Notes: generated from the sequence alone by a model not told the origin. A DNA stretch of 64,000 nt from Allodiplogaster sudhausi (GCA_945643635.1 CALZFC010000078.1:1017001-1081000); one strand, 5' to 3'; shown: positions 26,301 to 41,815, counted from the stretch's first letter. Numbers and translations are program-made.

Positions 26301-29300
26301 GCAATTACATTTGAAATATGTCTGAAAAGGATCTCTTATAAGAATTTTGAATATTTCAAAAAGTAATTACAAACATAAATTTTTTATTGTTGACAAACGC
26401 GGCCAGTGTCGGGTGCAATGGTCCTTCCGCTAGAAGAATGTTTGGTAGCGGGCGTGCTTTAAAGCATCTTAGTTTGAGGTAGACATTCGATCTGGACCAC
26501 CGAGAGGTGTGTCCTAAACCATAAATTTTGGAACGGCTCCGCTTTGGCGGGGACAACAATTTCATTTGAAATATGTTTTTATTTAATTCGTAAAAGAATG
26601 TTTTTAGTATTTCAAAATCAGTTTAAAAAATAAATTTGTGATTGTTGATTAACGCTGCCAGTGTGGACGATCAGGACCAACGAGAGGTGTGTCCTAAACC
26701 ATAAATTTTGGAAAGGCCCCCGCTTAGGCGGGGCTAGCAATTACATTTGAAATATGTCTGAATTGATCTCTTATCAGAATTTTTGAATATTTCAAAAATT
26801 AATTACAAACATAAATTTTTTATTGTTGACAAACGCGACCAGTGTCGGGTGCAATGGTCCTTCCGCTAGAAGAATGTTTGGTAGTGGGCGTGCTTTAAAG
26901 CATCTTGATTTGAGGTAGACATTCGATCTGGACCACCGAGAGGGGTGACCTAAACCATAAATTTTGGAACGGCTCCGCTTAGGCGGGGCCAACAATTACA
27001 TTTGAAATATGTTTTTCTTTAATTCGTAAAAGAATGTTTTTAGTATTTCAAAATCAGTTTAAAAAATAAATTTGTGATTGTTGATTAACGCTGCCAGTGT
27101 GGACGATCAGGACCAACGAGAGGTGTGTCCTAAACCATAAATTTTGGAAAGGCCCCCGCTTAGGCGGGGCCAGCAATTACATTTGAAATATGTCTGAAAA
27201 GGATCTCTTATAAGAATTTTGAATATTTCAAAAAGTAATTACAAACATAAATTTTTTATTGTTGACAAACGCGGCCAGTGTCGGGTGCAATGGTCCTTCC
27301 GCTAGAAGAATGTTTGGTAGCGGGCGTGCTTTAAAGCATCTTAGTTTGAGGTAGACATTCGATCTGGACCACCGAGAGGTGTGTCCTAAACCATAAATTT
27401 TGGAACGGCTCCGCTTTGGCGGGGACAACAATTTCATTTGAAATATGTTTTTATTTAATTCGTAAAAGAATGTTTTTAGTATTTCAAAATCAGTTTAAAA
27501 AATAAATTTGTGATTGTTGATTAACGCTGCCAGTGTGGACGATCAGGACCAACGAGAGGTGTGTCCTAAACCATAAATTTTGGAAAGGCCCCCGCTTAGG
27601 CGGGGCTAGCAATTACATTTGAAATATGTCTGAATTGATCTCTTATCAGAATTTTGAATATTTCAAAAAATTAATTACAAACATAAATTTTTTATTGTTG
27701 ACAAACGCGACCAGTGTCGGGTGCAATGGTCCTTCCGCTAGAAGAATGTTTGGTAGTGGGCGTGCTTTAAAGCATCTTGATTTGAGGTAGACATTCGATC
27801 TGGACCACCGAGAGGGGTGACCTAAACCATAAATTTTGGAACGGCTCCGCTTAGGCGGGGCCAACAATTACATTTGAAATATTTTTTTCTTTAATTCGTA
27901 AAGAATGTTTTTAGTATTTCAAAATCAGTTTAAAAAATAAATTTGTGATTGTTGATTAACGCTGCCAGTGTGGACGATCAGGACCAACGAGAGGTGTGTC
28001 CTAAACCATAAATTTTGGAAAGGCCCCCGCTTAGGCGGGGCCAGCAATTACATTTGAAATATGGCTGAAAAGGATCTCTTATAAGAATTTTGAATATTTC
28101 AAAAAGTAATTACAAACATAAATTTTTTATTGTTGACAAACGCGGCCAGTGTCGGGTGCAATGGTCCTTCCGCTAGAAGAATGTTTGGTAGCGGGCGTGC
28201 TTTAAAGCATCTTAGTTTGAGGTAGACATTCGATCTGGACCACCGAGAGGTGTGTCCTAAACCATAAATTTTGGAACGGCTCCGCTTTGGCGGGGACAAC
28301 AATTTCATTTGAAATATGTTTTTATTTAATTCGTAAAAGAATGTTTTTAGTATTTCAAAATCAGTTTAAAAAATAAATTTGTGATTGTTGATTAACGCTG
28401 CCAGTGTGGACGATCAGGACCAACGAGAGGTGTGTCCTAAACCATAAATTTTGGAAAGGCCCCCGCTTAGGCGGGGCTAGCAATTACATTTGAAATATGT
28501 CTGAATTGATCTCTTATCAGAATTTTGAATATTTCAAAAATTAATTACAAACATAAATTTTTTATTGTTGACAAACGCGACCAGTGTCGGGTGCAATGGT
28601 CCTTCCGCTAGAAGAATGTTTGGTAGTGGGCGTGCTTTAAAGCATCTTGATTTGAGGTAGACATTCGATCTGGACCACCGAGAGGGGTGACCTAAACCAT
28701 AAATTTTGGAACGGCTCCGCTTAGGCGGGGCCAACAATTACATTTGAAATATGTTTTTCTTTAATTCGTAAAAGAATGTTTTCAGTATTTCAAAATCAGT
28801 TTAAAAAATAAATTTGTGATTGTTGATTAACGCTGCCAGTGTGGACGATCAGGACCAACGAGAGGTGTGTCCTAAACCATAAATTTTGGAAAGGCCCCCG
28901 CTTAGGCGGGGCTAGCAATTACATTTGAAATATGTCTGAATTGATCTCTTATCAGAATTTTTGAATATTTCAAAAATTAATTACAAACATAAATTTTTTA
29001 TTGTTGACAAACGCGACCAGTGTCGGGTGCAATGGTCCTTCCGCTAGAAGAATGTTTGGTAGTGGGCGTGCTTTAAAGCATCTTGATTTGAGGTAGACAT
29101 TCGATCTGGACCACCGAGAGGTGAGTCTTAAACAATAAATTTTGGAAAGGCTTCGCTTAGGCGGGGCCAACAATTACATTTGAAATATGTTTTTCTTTAA
29201 TTCGTAAAAGAATGTTTTTAGTATTTCAAAATCAGTTTAAAAAATAAATTTGTGATTGTTGATTAACGCTGCCAGTGTGGACGATCAGGACCAACGAGAG

Positions 29301-31581
29301 GTGTGTCCTAAACCATAAATTTTGGAAAGGCTTCGCTTAGGCGGGGCCAGCAATTACATTTGAAATATGTCTGAAAAGGATCTCTTATAAGAATTTTGAA
29401 TATTTCAAAAAGTAATTACAAACATAAATTTTTTATTGTTGACAAACGCGACCAGTGTCGGGTGCAATGGTCCTTCCGCTAGAAGAATGTTTGGTAGTGG
29501 GCTTGCTTTAAAGCATCTTGATTTGAGGTAGACATTCGATCTGGACCACCGAGAGGGGTGACCTAAACCATAAATTTTGGAACGGCTCCGCTTAGGCGGG
29601 GCCAACAATTACATTTGAAATATTTTTTTCTTTAATTCGTAAAGAATGTTTTTAGTATTTCAAAATCAGTTTAAAAAATAAATTTGTGATTGTTGATTAA
29701 CGCTGCCAGTGTGGACGATCAGGACCAACGAGAGGTGTGTCCTAAACCATAAATTTTGGAAAGGCCCCCGCTTAGGCGGGGCCAGCAATTACATTTGAAA
29801 TATGGCTGAAAAGGATCTCTTATAAGAATTTTGAATATTTCAAAAAGTAATTACAAACATAAATTTTTTATTGTTGACAAACGCGGCCAGTGTCGGGTGC
29901 AATGGTCCTTCCGCTAGAAGAATGTTTGGTAGCGGGCGTGCTTTAAAGCATCTTAGTTTGAGGTAGACATTCGATCTGGACCACCGAGAGGTGTGTCCTA
30001 AACCATAAATTTTGGAACGGCTCCGCTTTGGCGGGGACAACAATTTCATTTGAAATATGTTTTTATTTAATTCGTAAAAGAATGTTTTTAGTATTTCAAA
30101 ATCAGTTTAAAAAATAAATTTGTGATTGTTGATTAACGCTGCCAGTGTGGACGATCAGGACCAACGAGAGGTGTGTCCTAAACCATAAATTTTGGAAAGG
30201 CCCCCGCTTAGGCGGGGCTAGCAATTACATTTGAAATATGTCTGAATTGATCTCTTATCAGAATTTTTGAATATTTCAAAAATTAATTACAAACATAAAT
30301 TTTTTATTGTTGACAAACGCGACCAGTGTCGGGTGCAATGGTCCTTCCGCTAGAAGAATGTTTGGTAGTGGGCGTGCTTTAAAGCATCTTGATTTGAGGT
30401 AGACATTCGATCTGGACCACCGAGAGGGGTGACCTAAACCATAAATTTTGGAACGGCTCCGCTTAGGCGGGGCCAACAATTACATTTGAAATATGTTTTT
30501 CTTTAATTCGTAAAAGAATGTTTTCAGTATTTCAAAATCAGTTTAAAAAATAAATTTGTGATTGTTGATTAACGCTGCCAGTGTGGACGATCAGGACCAA
30601 CGAGAGGTGTGTCCTAAACCATAAATTTTGGAAAGGCCCCCGCTTAGGCGGGGCTAGCAATTACATTTGAAATATGTCTGAATTGATCTCTTATCAGAAT
30701 TTTTGAATATTTCAAAAATTAATTACAAACATAAATTTTTTATTGTTGACAAACGCGACCAGTGTCGGGTGCAATGGTCCTTCCGCTAGAAGAATGTTTG
30801 GTAGTGGGCGTGCTTTAAAGCATCTTGATTTGAGGTAGACATTCGATCTGGACCACCGAGAGGTGAGTCTTAAACAATAAATTTTGGAAAGGCTTCGCTT
30901 AGGCGGGGCCAACAATTACATTTGAAATATGTTTTTCTTTAATTCGTAAAAGAATGTTTTTAGTATTTCAAAATCAGTTTAAAAAATAAATTTGTGATTG
31001 TTGATTAACGCTGCCAGTGTGGACGATCAGGACCAACGAGAGGTGTGTCCTAAACCATAAATTTTGGAAAGGCCCCGCTTAGGCGGGGCCAGCAATTACA
31101 TTTGAAATATGTCTGAAAAGGATCTCTTATAAGAATTTTGAATATTTCAAAAAGTAATTACAAACATAAATTTTTTATTGTTGACAAACGCGACCAGTGT
31201 CGGGTGCAATGGTCCTTCCGCTAGAAGAATGTTTGGTAGTGGGCGTGCTTTAAAGCATCTTGATTTGAGGTAGACATTCGATCTGGACCACCGAGAGGGG
31301 TGACCTAAACCATAAATTTTGGAACGGCTCCGCTTAGGCGGGGCCAACAATTACATTTGAAATATTTTTTTCTTTAATTCGTAAAGAATGTTTTTAGTAG
31401 TTCAAAATCAGTTTAAAAAATAAATTTGTGATTGTTGATTAACGCTGCCAGTGTATACGATCAGGACCAACGAGAGGTGTGTCCTAAACCATAAATTTTG
31501 GAAAGGCCCCCGCTTAGGCGGGGCCAGCAATTACATTTGAAATATGTCTGAAAAGGATCTCTTATAAGAATTTTGAATATT
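17400..31581. repeat. Middle array domain: mostly regular A-B dimer of ~436 bp
   Basis: From about 17,400 to 19,850 and again from about 22,600 to 31,580, equivalent points recur every 435-436 bp. An A-rich block resembling the left domain interrupts at about 19,850-22,600. A CACCGAGAGGGGTGACC version of the A hairpin region becomes common here. The 28,099-31,581 segment contains two copies of a four-dimer higher-order unit of about 1,741 bp (28,099-29,839 and 29,840-31,581), with only scattered differences on reading. Confidence 0.75.
22095..22135. repeat. Truncated A monomer joined to the next monomer start
   Basis: An A copy reads up to GGGCGCAATGG and passes directly into GGCCAGCAATTAC, which normally follows the GC-rich tail hairpin. 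About 130 bases of the A monomer are lost. GG is present at both sides and could be microhomology. Confidence 0.85.
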
Positions 31582-32195
31582 TCAAAAAGTAATTACAAAC
31601 ATAAATTTTTTATTGTTGACAAACGCGACCAGTGTCGGGTGCAATGGTCCTTCCGCTAGAAGAATGTTTGGTAGTGGGCGTGCTTTAAAGCATCTTGATT
31701 TGAGGTAGACATTCGATCTGGACCACCGAGAGGGGTGACCTAAACCATAAATTTTGGAACGGCTCCGCTTAGGCGGGGCCAACAATTACATTTGAAATAT
31801 TTTTTTCTTTAATTCGTAAAGAATGTTTTTAGTAGTTCAAAATCAGTTTAAAAAATAAATTTGTGATTGTTGATTAACGCTGCCAGTGTGGACGATCAGG
31901 ACCAACGAGAGGTGTGTCCTAAACCATAAATTTTGGAAAGGCTTCGCTTAGGCGGGGCCAACAATTACATTTGAAATATGTTTTTCTTTAATTCGTAAAA
32001 GAATGTTTTAGTATTTCAAAATCAGTTTAAAAAATAAATTTATGATTGTTGATTAACGCTGCCAGTGTATACGATCAGGACCAACGAGAGGTGTGTCCTA
32101 AACCATAAATTTTGGAAAGGCCCCCGCTTAGGCGGGGCCAGCAATTACATTTGAAATATGTCTGAAAAGGATCTCTTATAAGAATTTTGAATATT

Positions 32196-35100
32196 TCAAA
32201 AAGTAATTACAAACATAAATTTTTTATTGTTGACAAACGCGACCAGTGTCGGGTGCAATGGTCCTTCCGCTAGAAGAATGTTTGGTAGTGGGCTTGCTTT
32301 AAAGCATCTTGATTTGAGGTAGACATTCGATCTGGACCACCGAGAGGGGTGACCTAAACCATAAATTTTGGAACGGTTCCGCTTAGGCGGGGCCAACAAT
32401 TACATTTGAAATATTTTTTTCTTTAATTCGTAAAGAATGTTTTTAGTATTTCAAAATCAGTTTAAAAAATAAATTTGTGATTGTTGATTAACGCTGCCAG
32501 TGTGGACGATCAGGACCAACGAGAGGTGTGTCCTAAACCATAAATTTTGGAAAGGCCCCCGCTTAGGCGGGGCCAGCAATTACATTTGAAATATGGCTGA
32601 AAAGGATCTCTTATAAGAATTTTGAATATTTCAAAAAGTAATTACAAACATAAATTTTTTATTGTTGACAAACGCGGCCAGTGTCGGGTGCAATGGTCCT
32701 TCCGCTAGAAGAATGTTTGGTAGCGGGCGTGCTTTAAAGCATCTTAGTTTGAGGTAGACATTCGATCTGGACCACCGAGAGGTGTGTCCTAAACCATAAA
32801 TTTTGGAACGGCTCCGCTTTGGCGGGGACAACAATTTCATTTGAAATATGTTTTTATTTAATTCGTAAAAGAATGTTTTTAGTATTTCAAAATCAGTTTA
32901 AAAAATAAATTTGTGATTGTTGATTAACGCTGCCAGTGTGGACGATCATAACCAACGAGAGGTGTGTCCTAAACCATAAATTTTGGAAAGGCCCCCGCTT
33001 AGGCGGGGCCAGCAATTACATTTGAAATATGGCTGAAAAGGATCTCTTATAAGAATTTTGAATATTTCAAAAAGTAATTACAAACATAAATTTTTTATTG
33101 TTGACAAACGCGACCAGTGTCGGGTGCAATGGTCCTTCCGCTAGAAGAATGTTTGGTAGTGGGCGTGCTTTAAAGCATTTTGATTTGAGGTAGACATTCG
33201 ATCTGGACCACCGAGAGGGGTGACCTAAACCATAAATTTTGGAACGGCTCCGCTTAGGCGGGGCCAACAATTACATTTGAAATATGTTTTTCTTTAATTC
33301 GTAAAAGAATGTTTTCAGTATTTCAAAATCAGTTTAAAAAATAAATTTGTGATTGTTGATTAACGCTGCCAGTGTGGACGATCAGGACCAACGAGAGGTG
33401 TGTCCTAAACCATAAATTTTGGAAAGGCCCCCGCTTAGGCGGGGCTAGCAATTACATTTGAAATATGTCTGAATTGATCTCTTATCAGAATTTTTGAATA
33501 TTTCAAAAATTAATTACAAACATAAATTTTTTATTGTTGACAAACGCGACCAGTGTCGGGTGCAATGGTCCTTCCGCTAGAAGAATGTTTGGTAGTGGGC
33601 GTGCTTTAAAGCATCTTGATTTGAGGTAGACATTCGATCTGGACCACCGAGAGGGGTGACCTAAACCATAAATTTTGGAACGGCTCCGCTTAGGCGGGGC
33701 CAACAATTACATTTGAAATATGTTTTTCTTTAATTCGTAAAAGAATGTTTTTAGTATTTCAAAATCAGTTTAAAAAATAAATTTGTGATTGTTGATTAAC
33801 GCTGCCAGTGTGGACGATCAGGACCAACGAGAGGTGTGTCCTAAACCATAAATTTTGGAAAGGCCCCCGCTTAGGCGGGGCCAGCAATTACTTTTGAAAT
33901 ATGGCTGAAAAGGATCTCTTATAAGAATTTTGAATATTTCAAAAAGTAATTACAAACATAAATTTTTTATTGTTGACAAACGCGACCAGTGTCGAATGCA
34001 ATGGTCCTTCCGCTAGAAGAATGTTTGGTAGTGGGCGTGCTTTAAAGCATTTTGATTTGAGGTAGACATTCGATCTGGACCACCGAGAGGGGTGACCTAA
34101 ACCATAAATTTTGGAACGGCTCCGCTTAGGCGGGGCCAACAATTACATTTGAAATATGTTTTTCTTTAATTCGTAAAAGAATGTTTTCAGTATTTCAAAA
34201 TCAGTTTAAAAAATAAATTTGTGATTGTTGATTAACGCTGCCAGTGTGGACGATCAGGACCAACGAGAGGTGTGTCCTAAACCATAAATTTTGGAAAGGC
34301 CCCCGCTTAGGCGGGGCTAGCAATTACATTTGAAACATGTCTGAATTGATCTCTTATCAGAATTTTTGAATATTTCAAAAATTAATTACAAACATAAATT
34401 TTTTATTGTTGACAAACGCGACCAGTGTCGGGTGCAATGGTCCTTCCGCTAGAAGAATGTTTGGTAGTGGGCGTGCTTTAAAGCATCTTGATTTGAGGTA
34501 GACATTCGATCTGGACCACCGAGAGGTGAGTCTTAAACAATAAATTTTGGAAAGGCTTCGCTTAGGCGGGGCCAACAATTACATTTGAAATATGTTTTTC
34601 TTTAATTCGTAAAAGAATGTTTTTAGTATTTCAAAATCAGTTTAAAAAATAAATTTGTGATTGTTGATTAACGCTGCCAGTGTGGACGATCAGGACCAAC
34701 GAGAGGTGTGTCCTAAACCATAAATTTTGGAAAGGCTTCGCTTAGGCGGGGCCAACAATTACATTTGAAATATGTTTTTCTTTAATTCGTAAAAGAATGT
34801 TTTAGTATTTCAAAATCAGTTTAAAAAATAAATTTGTGATTGTTGATTAACGCTGCCAGTGTATACGATCAGGACCAACGAGAGGTGTGTCCTAAACCAT
34901 AAATTTTGGAAAGGCCCCCGCTTAGGCGGGGCCAGCAATTACATTTGAAATATGTCTGAAAAGGATCTCTTATAAGAATTTTGAATATTTCAAAAAGTAA
35001 TTACAAACATAAATTTTTTATTGTTGACAAACGCGACCAGTGTCGGGTGCAATGGTCCTTCCGCTAGAAGAATGTTTGGTAGTGGGCTTGCTTTAAAGCA

Positions 35101-36640
35101 TCTTGATTTGAGGTAGACATTCGATCTGGACCACCGAGAGGGGTGACCTAAACCATAAATTTTGGAACGGCTCCGCTTAGGCGGGGCCAACAATTACATT
35201 TGAAATATTTTTTTCTTTAATTCGTAAAGAATGTTTTTAGTAGTTCAAAATCAGTTTAAAAAATAAATTTGTGATTGTTGATTAACGCTGCCAGTGTGGA
35301 CGATCAGGACCAACGAGAGGTGTGTCCTAAACCATAAATTTTGGAAAGGCCCCCGCTTAGGCGGGGCCAGCAATTACATTTGAAATATGGCTGAAAAGGA
35401 TCTCTTATAAGAATTTTGAATATTTCAAAAAGTAATTACAAACATAAATTTTTTATTGTTGACAAACGCGGCCAGTGTCGGGTGCAATGGTCCTTCCGCT
35501 AGAAGAATGTTTGGTAGCGGGCGTGCTTTAAAGCATCTTAGTTTGAGGTAGACATTCGATCTGGACCACCGAGAGGTGTGTCCTAAACCATAAATTTTGG
35601 AACGGCTCCGCTTTGGCGGGGACAACAATTTCATTTGAAATATGTTTTTATTTAATTCGTAAAAGAATGTTTTTAGTATTTCAAAATCAGTTTAAAAAAT
35701 AAATTTGTGATTGTTGATTAACGCTGCCAGTGTGGACGATCATAACCAACGAGAGGTGTGTCCTAAACCATAAATTTTGGAAAGGCCCCCGCTTAGGCGG
35801 GGCCAGCAATTACTTTTGAAATATGGCTGAAAAGGATCTCTTATAAGAATTTTGAATATTTCAAAAAGTAATTACAAACATAAATTTTTTATTGTTGACA
35901 AACGCGACCAGTGTCGAATGCAATGGTCCTTCCGCTAGAAGAATGTTTGGTAGTGGGCGTGCTTTAAAGCATTTTGATTTGAGGTAGACATTCGATCTGG
36001 ACCACCGAGAGGGGTGACCTAAACCATAAATTTTGGAACGGCTCCGCTTAGGCGGGGCCAACAATTACATTTGAAATATGTTTTTCTTTAATTCGTAAAA
36101 GAATGTTTTCAGTATTTCAAAATCAGTTTAAAAAATAAATTTGTGATTGTTGATTAACGCTGCCAGTGTGGACGATCAGGACCAACGAGAGGTGTGTCCT
36201 AAACCATAAATTTTGGAAAGGCCCCCGCTTAGGCGGGGCTAGCAATTACATTTGAAATATGTCTGAATTGATCTCTTATCAGAATTTTTGAATATTTCAA
36301 AAATTAATTACAAACATAAATTTTTTATTGTTGACAAACGCGACCAGTGTCGGGTGCAATGGTCCTTCCGCTAGAAGAATGTTTGGTAGTGGGCGTGCTT
36401 TAAAGCATCTTGATTTGAGGTAGACATTCGATCTGGACCACCGAGAGGGGTGACCTAAACCATAAATTTTGGAACGGCTCCGCTTAGGCGGGGCCATCAA
36501 TTACATTTGAAATATGTTTTTCTTTAATTCGTAAAAGAATGTTTTTAGTATTTCAAAATCAGTTTAAAAAATAAATTTGTGATTGTTGATTAACGCTGCC
36601 AGTGTGGACGATCAGGACCAACGAGAGGTGTGTCCTAAAC
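32196..36640. repeat. Higher-order repeat with a 2,794-bp shift
   Basis: Equivalent A positions at 32,196, 32,631, 33,067 and 33,503 recur at 34,990, 35,425, 35,861 and 36,297, each 2,794 bp later, with matching monomer variants. One shared marker is the GATCATAACC change near 32,946 and 35,740. The correspondence breaks after about 36,640. Confidence 0.7.
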
Positions 36641-38578
36641 CATAAATTTTGGAAAGGCTTCGCTTAGGCGGGGCCAACAATTACATTTGAAATATGTTTT
36701 TCTTTAATTCGTAAAAGAATGTTTTAGTATTTCAAAATCAGTTTAAAAAATAAATTTGTGATTGTTGATTAACGCTGCCAGTGTATACGATCAGGACCAA
36801 CGAGAGGTGTGTCCTAAACCATAAATTTTGGAAAGGCCCCCGCTTAGGCGGGGCCAGCAATTACATTTGAAATATGTCTGAAAAGGATCTCTTATAAGAA
36901 TTTTGAATATTTCAAAAAGTAATTACAAACATAAATTTTTTATTGTTGACAAACGCGGCCAGTGTCGGGTGCAATGGTCCTTCCGCTAGAAGAATGTTTG
37001 GTAGCGGGCGTGCTTTAAAGCATCTTAGTTTGAGGTAGACATTCGATCTGGACCACCGTGAGGTGTGTCCTAAACCATAAATTTTGGAACGGCTCCGCTT
37101 TGGCGGGGACAACAATTTCATTTGAAATATGTTTTTATTTAATTCGTAAAAGAATGTTTTTAGTATTTCAAAATCAGTTTAAAAAATAAATTTGTGATTG
37201 TTGATTAACGCTGCCAGTGTGGACGATCAGGACCAACGAGAGGTGTGTCCTAAACCATAAATTTTGGAAAGGCCCCCGCTTAGGCGGGGCCAGCAATTAC
37301 TTTTGAAATATGGCTGAAAAGGATCTCTTATAAGAATTTTGAATATTTCAAAAAGTAATTACAAACATAAATTTTTTATTGTTGACAAACGCGACCAGTG
37401 TCGAATGCAATGGTCCTTCCGCTAGAAGAATGTTTGGTAGTGGGCGTGCTTTAAAGCATTTTGATTTGAGGTAGACATTCGATCTGGACCACCGAGAGGG
37501 GTGACCTAAACCATAAATTTTGGAACGGCTCCGCTTAGGCGGGGCCAACAATTACATTTGAAATATGTTTTTCTTTAATTCGTAAAAGAATGTTTTCAGT
37601 ATTTCAAAATCAGTTTAAAAAATAAATTTGTGATTGTTGATTAACGCTGCCAGTGTGGACGATCAGGACCAACGAGAGGTGTGTCCTAAACCATAAATTT
37701 TGGAAAGGCCCCCGCTTAGGCGGGGCTAGCAATTACATTTGAAACATGTCTGAATTGATCTCTTATCAGAATTTTTGAATATTTCAAAAATTAATTACAA
37801 ACATAAATTTTTTATTGTTGACAAACGCGACCAGTGTCGGGTGCAATGGTCCTTCCGCTAGAAGAATGTTTGGTAGTGGGCGTGCTTTAAAGCATCTTGA
37901 TTTGAGGTAGACATTCGATCTGGACCACCGAGAGGTGAGTCTTAAACAATAAATTTTGGAAAGGCTTCGCTTAGGCGGGGCCAACAATTACATTTGAAAT
38001 ATGTTTTTCTTTAATTCGTAAAAGAATGTTTTTAGTATTTCAAAATCAGTTTAAAAAATAAATTTGTGATTGTTGATTAACGCTGCCAGTGTGGACGATC
38101 AGGACCAACGAGAGGTGTGTCCTAAACCATAAATTTTGGAAAGGCTTCGCTTAGGCGGGGCCAACAATTACATTTGAAATATGTTTTTCTTTGATTCGTA
38201 AAAGAATGTTTTTAGTATTTCAAAATCAGTTTAAAAAATAAATTTGTGATTGTTGATTAACGCTGCCAGTGTGGACGATCAGGACCAACGAGAGGTGTGT
38301 CCTAAACCATAAATTTTGGAAAGGCTTCGCTTAGGCGGGGCCAACAATTACATTTGAAATATGTTTTTCTTTAATTCGTAAAAGAATGTTTTTAGTATTT
38401 CAAAATCAGTTTAAAAAATAAATTTGTGATTGTTGATTAACGCTGCCAGTGTGGACGATCAGGACCAACGAGAGGTGTGTCCTAAACCATAAATTTTGGA
38501 AAGGCCCCCGCTTAGGCGGGGCCAGCAATTACTTTGAAATATGGCTGAAAAGGATCTCTTATAAGAATTTTGAATATT

Positions 38579-41500
38579 TCAAAAAGTAATTACAAACATA
38601 AATTTTTTATTGTTGACAAACGCGACCAGTGTCGAATGCAATGGTCCTTCCGCTAGAAGAATGTTTGGTAGTGGGCGTGCTTTAAAGCATTTTGATTTGA
38701 GGTAGACATTCGATCTGGACCACCGAGAGGGGTGACCTAAACCATAAATTTTGGAACGGCTCCGCTTAGGCGGGGCCAACAATTACATTTGAAATATGTT
38801 TTTCTTTAATTCGTAAAAGAATGTTTTCAGTATTTCAAAATCAGTTTAAAAAATAAATTTGTGATTGTTGATTAACGCTGCCAGTGTGGACGATCAGGAC
38901 CAACGAGAGGTGTGTCCTAAACCATAAATTTTGGAAAGGCCCCCGCTTAGGCGGGGCTAGCAATTACATTTGAAACATGTCTGAATTGATCTCTTATCAG
39001 AATTTTTGAATATTTCAAAAATTAATTACAAACATAAATTTTTTATTGTTGACAAACGCGACCAGTGTCGGGTGCAATGGTCCTTCCGCTAGAAGAATGT
39101 TTGCTAGTGGGCGTGCTTTAAAGCATCTTGATTTGAGGTAGACATTCGATCTGGACCACCGAGAGGTGAGTCTTAAACAATAAATTTTGGAAAGGCTTCG
39201 CTTAGGCGGGGCCAACAATTACATTTGAAATATGTTTTTCTTTAATTCGTAAAAGAATGTTTTTAGTATTTCAAAATCAGTTTAAAAAATAAATTTGTGA
39301 TTGTTGATTAACGCTGCCAGTGTGGACGATCAGGACCAACGAGAGGTGTGTCCTAAACCATAAATTTTGGAAAGGCTTCGCTTAGGCGGGGCCAACAATT
39401 ACATTTGAAATATGTTTTTCTTTGATTCGTAAAAGAATGTTTTTAGTATTTCAAAATCAGTTTAAAAAATAAATTTGTGATTGTTGATTAACGCTGCCAG
39501 TGTGGACGATCAGGACCAACGAGAGGTGTGTCCTAAACCATAAATTTTGGAAAGGCTTCGCTTAGGCGGGGCCAACAATTACATTTGAAATATGTTTTTC
39601 TTTAATTCGTAAAAGAATGTTTTAGTATTTCAAAATCAGTTTAAAAAATAAATTTGTGATTGTTGATTAACGCTGCCAGTGTATACGATCAGGACCAACG
39701 AGAGGTGTGTCCTAAACCATAAATTTTGGAAAGGCCCCCGCTTAGGCGGGGCCAGCAATTACATTTGAAATATGTCTGAAAAGGATCTCTTATAAGAATT
39801 TTGAATATTTCAAAAAGTAATTACAAACATAAATCTTTTATTGTTGACAAACGCGGCCAGTGTCGGGTGCAATGGTCCTTCCGCTAGAAGAATGTTTGGT
39901 AGCGGGCGTGCTTTAAAGCATCTTAGTTTGAGGTAGACATTCGATCTGGACCACCGTGAGGTGTGTCCTAAACCATAAATTTTGGAACGGCTCCGCTTTG
40001 GCGGGGACAACAATTTCATTTGAAATATGTTTTTATTTAATTCGTAAAAGAATGTTTTTAGTATTTCAAAATCAGTTTAAAAAATAAATTTGTGATTGTT
40101 GATTAACGCTGCCAGTGTGGACGATCAGGACCAACGAGAGGTGTGTCCTAAACCATAAATTTTGGAAAGGCCCCCGCTTAGGCGGGGCCAGCAATTACTT
40201 TTGAAATATGGCTGAAAAGGATCTCTTATAAGAATTTTGAATATTTCAAAAAGTAATTACAAACATAAATTTTTTATTGTTGACAAACGCGACCAGTGTC
40301 GAATGCAATGGTCCTTCCGCTAGAAGAATGTTTGGTAGTGGGCGTGCTTTAAAGCATTTTGATTTGAGGTAGACATTCGATCTGGACCACCGAGAGGGGT
40401 GACCTAAACCATAAATTTTGGAACGGCTCCGCTTAGGCGGGGCCAACAATTACATTTGAAATATGTTTTTCTTTAATTCGTAAAAGAATGTTTTCAGTAT
40501 TTCAAAATCAGTTTAAAAAATAAATTTGTGATTGTTGATTAACGCTGCCAGTGTGGACGATCAGGACCAACGAGAGGTGTGTCCTAAACCATAAATTTTG
40601 GAAAGGCCCCCGCTTAGGCGGGGCTAGCAATTACATTTGAAACATGTCTGAATTGATCTCTTATCAGAATTTTTGAATATTTCAAAAATTAATTACAAAC
40701 ATAAATTTTTTATTGTTGACAAACGCGACCAGTGTCGGGTGCAATGGTCCTTCCGCTAGAAGAATGTTTGGTAGTGGGCGTGCTTTAAAGCATCTTGATT
40801 TGAGGTAGACATTCGATCTGGACCACCGAGAGGTGAGTCTTAAACAATAAATTTTGGAAAGGCTTCGCTTAGGCGGGGCCAACAATTACATTTGAAATAT
40901 GTTTTTCTTTAATTCGTAAAAGAATGTTTTTAGTATTTCAAAATCAGTTTAAAAAATAAATTTGTGATTGTTGATTAACGCTGCCAGTGTGGACGATCAG
41001 GACCAACGAGAGGTGTGTCCTAAACCATAAATTTTGGAAAGGCTTCGCTTAGGCGGGGCCAACAATTACATTTGAAATATGTTTTTCTTTGATTCGTAAA
41101 AGAATGTTTTTAGTATTTCAAAATCAGTTTAAAAAATAAATTTGTGATTGTTGATTAACGCTGCCAGTGTGGACGATCAGGACCAACGAGAGGTGTGTCC
41201 TAAACCATAAATTTTGGAAAGGCTTCGCTTAGGCGGGGCCAACAATTACATTTGAAATATGTTTTTCTTTAATTCGTAAAAGAATGTTTTAGTATTTCAA
41301 AATCAGTTTAAAAAATAAATTTGTGATTGTTGATTAACGCTGCCAGTGTATACGATCAGGACCAACGAGAGGTGTGTCCTAAACCATAAATTTTGGAAAG
41401 GCCCCCGCTTAGGCGGGGCCAGCAATTACATTTGAAATATGTCTGAAAAGGATCTCTTATAAGAATTTTGAATATTTCAAAAAGTAATTACAAACATAAA

Positions 41501-41815
41501 TTTTTTATTGTTGACAAACGCGGCCAGTGTCGGGTGCAATGGTCCTTCCGCTAGAAGAATGTTTGGTAGCGGGCGTGCTTTAAAGCATCTTAGTTTGAGG
41601 TAGACATTCGATCTGGACCACCGTGAGGTGTGTCCTAAACCATAAATTTTGGAACGGCTCCGCTTTGGCGGGGACAACAATTTCATTTGAAATATGTTTT
41701 TATTTAATTCGTAAAAGAATGTTTTTAGTATTTCAAAATCAGTTTAAAAAATAAATTTGTGATTGTTGATTAACGCTGCCAGTGTGGACGATCAGGACCA
41801 ACGAGAGGTGTGTCC
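38579..41815. repeat. Higher-order repeat of 1,667 bp, two adjacent copies
   Basis: The order A-B-A-B-B-B-A-B starting at 38,579 recurs from 40,246. The same rare markers appear in both copies: GTCGAATGCAATGG, TTTGATTCG, GTGTATACG and the CCGTGAGG change. The second copy diverges at about 41,815, where a CCTAAGACATAAA variant begins. Confidence 0.75.
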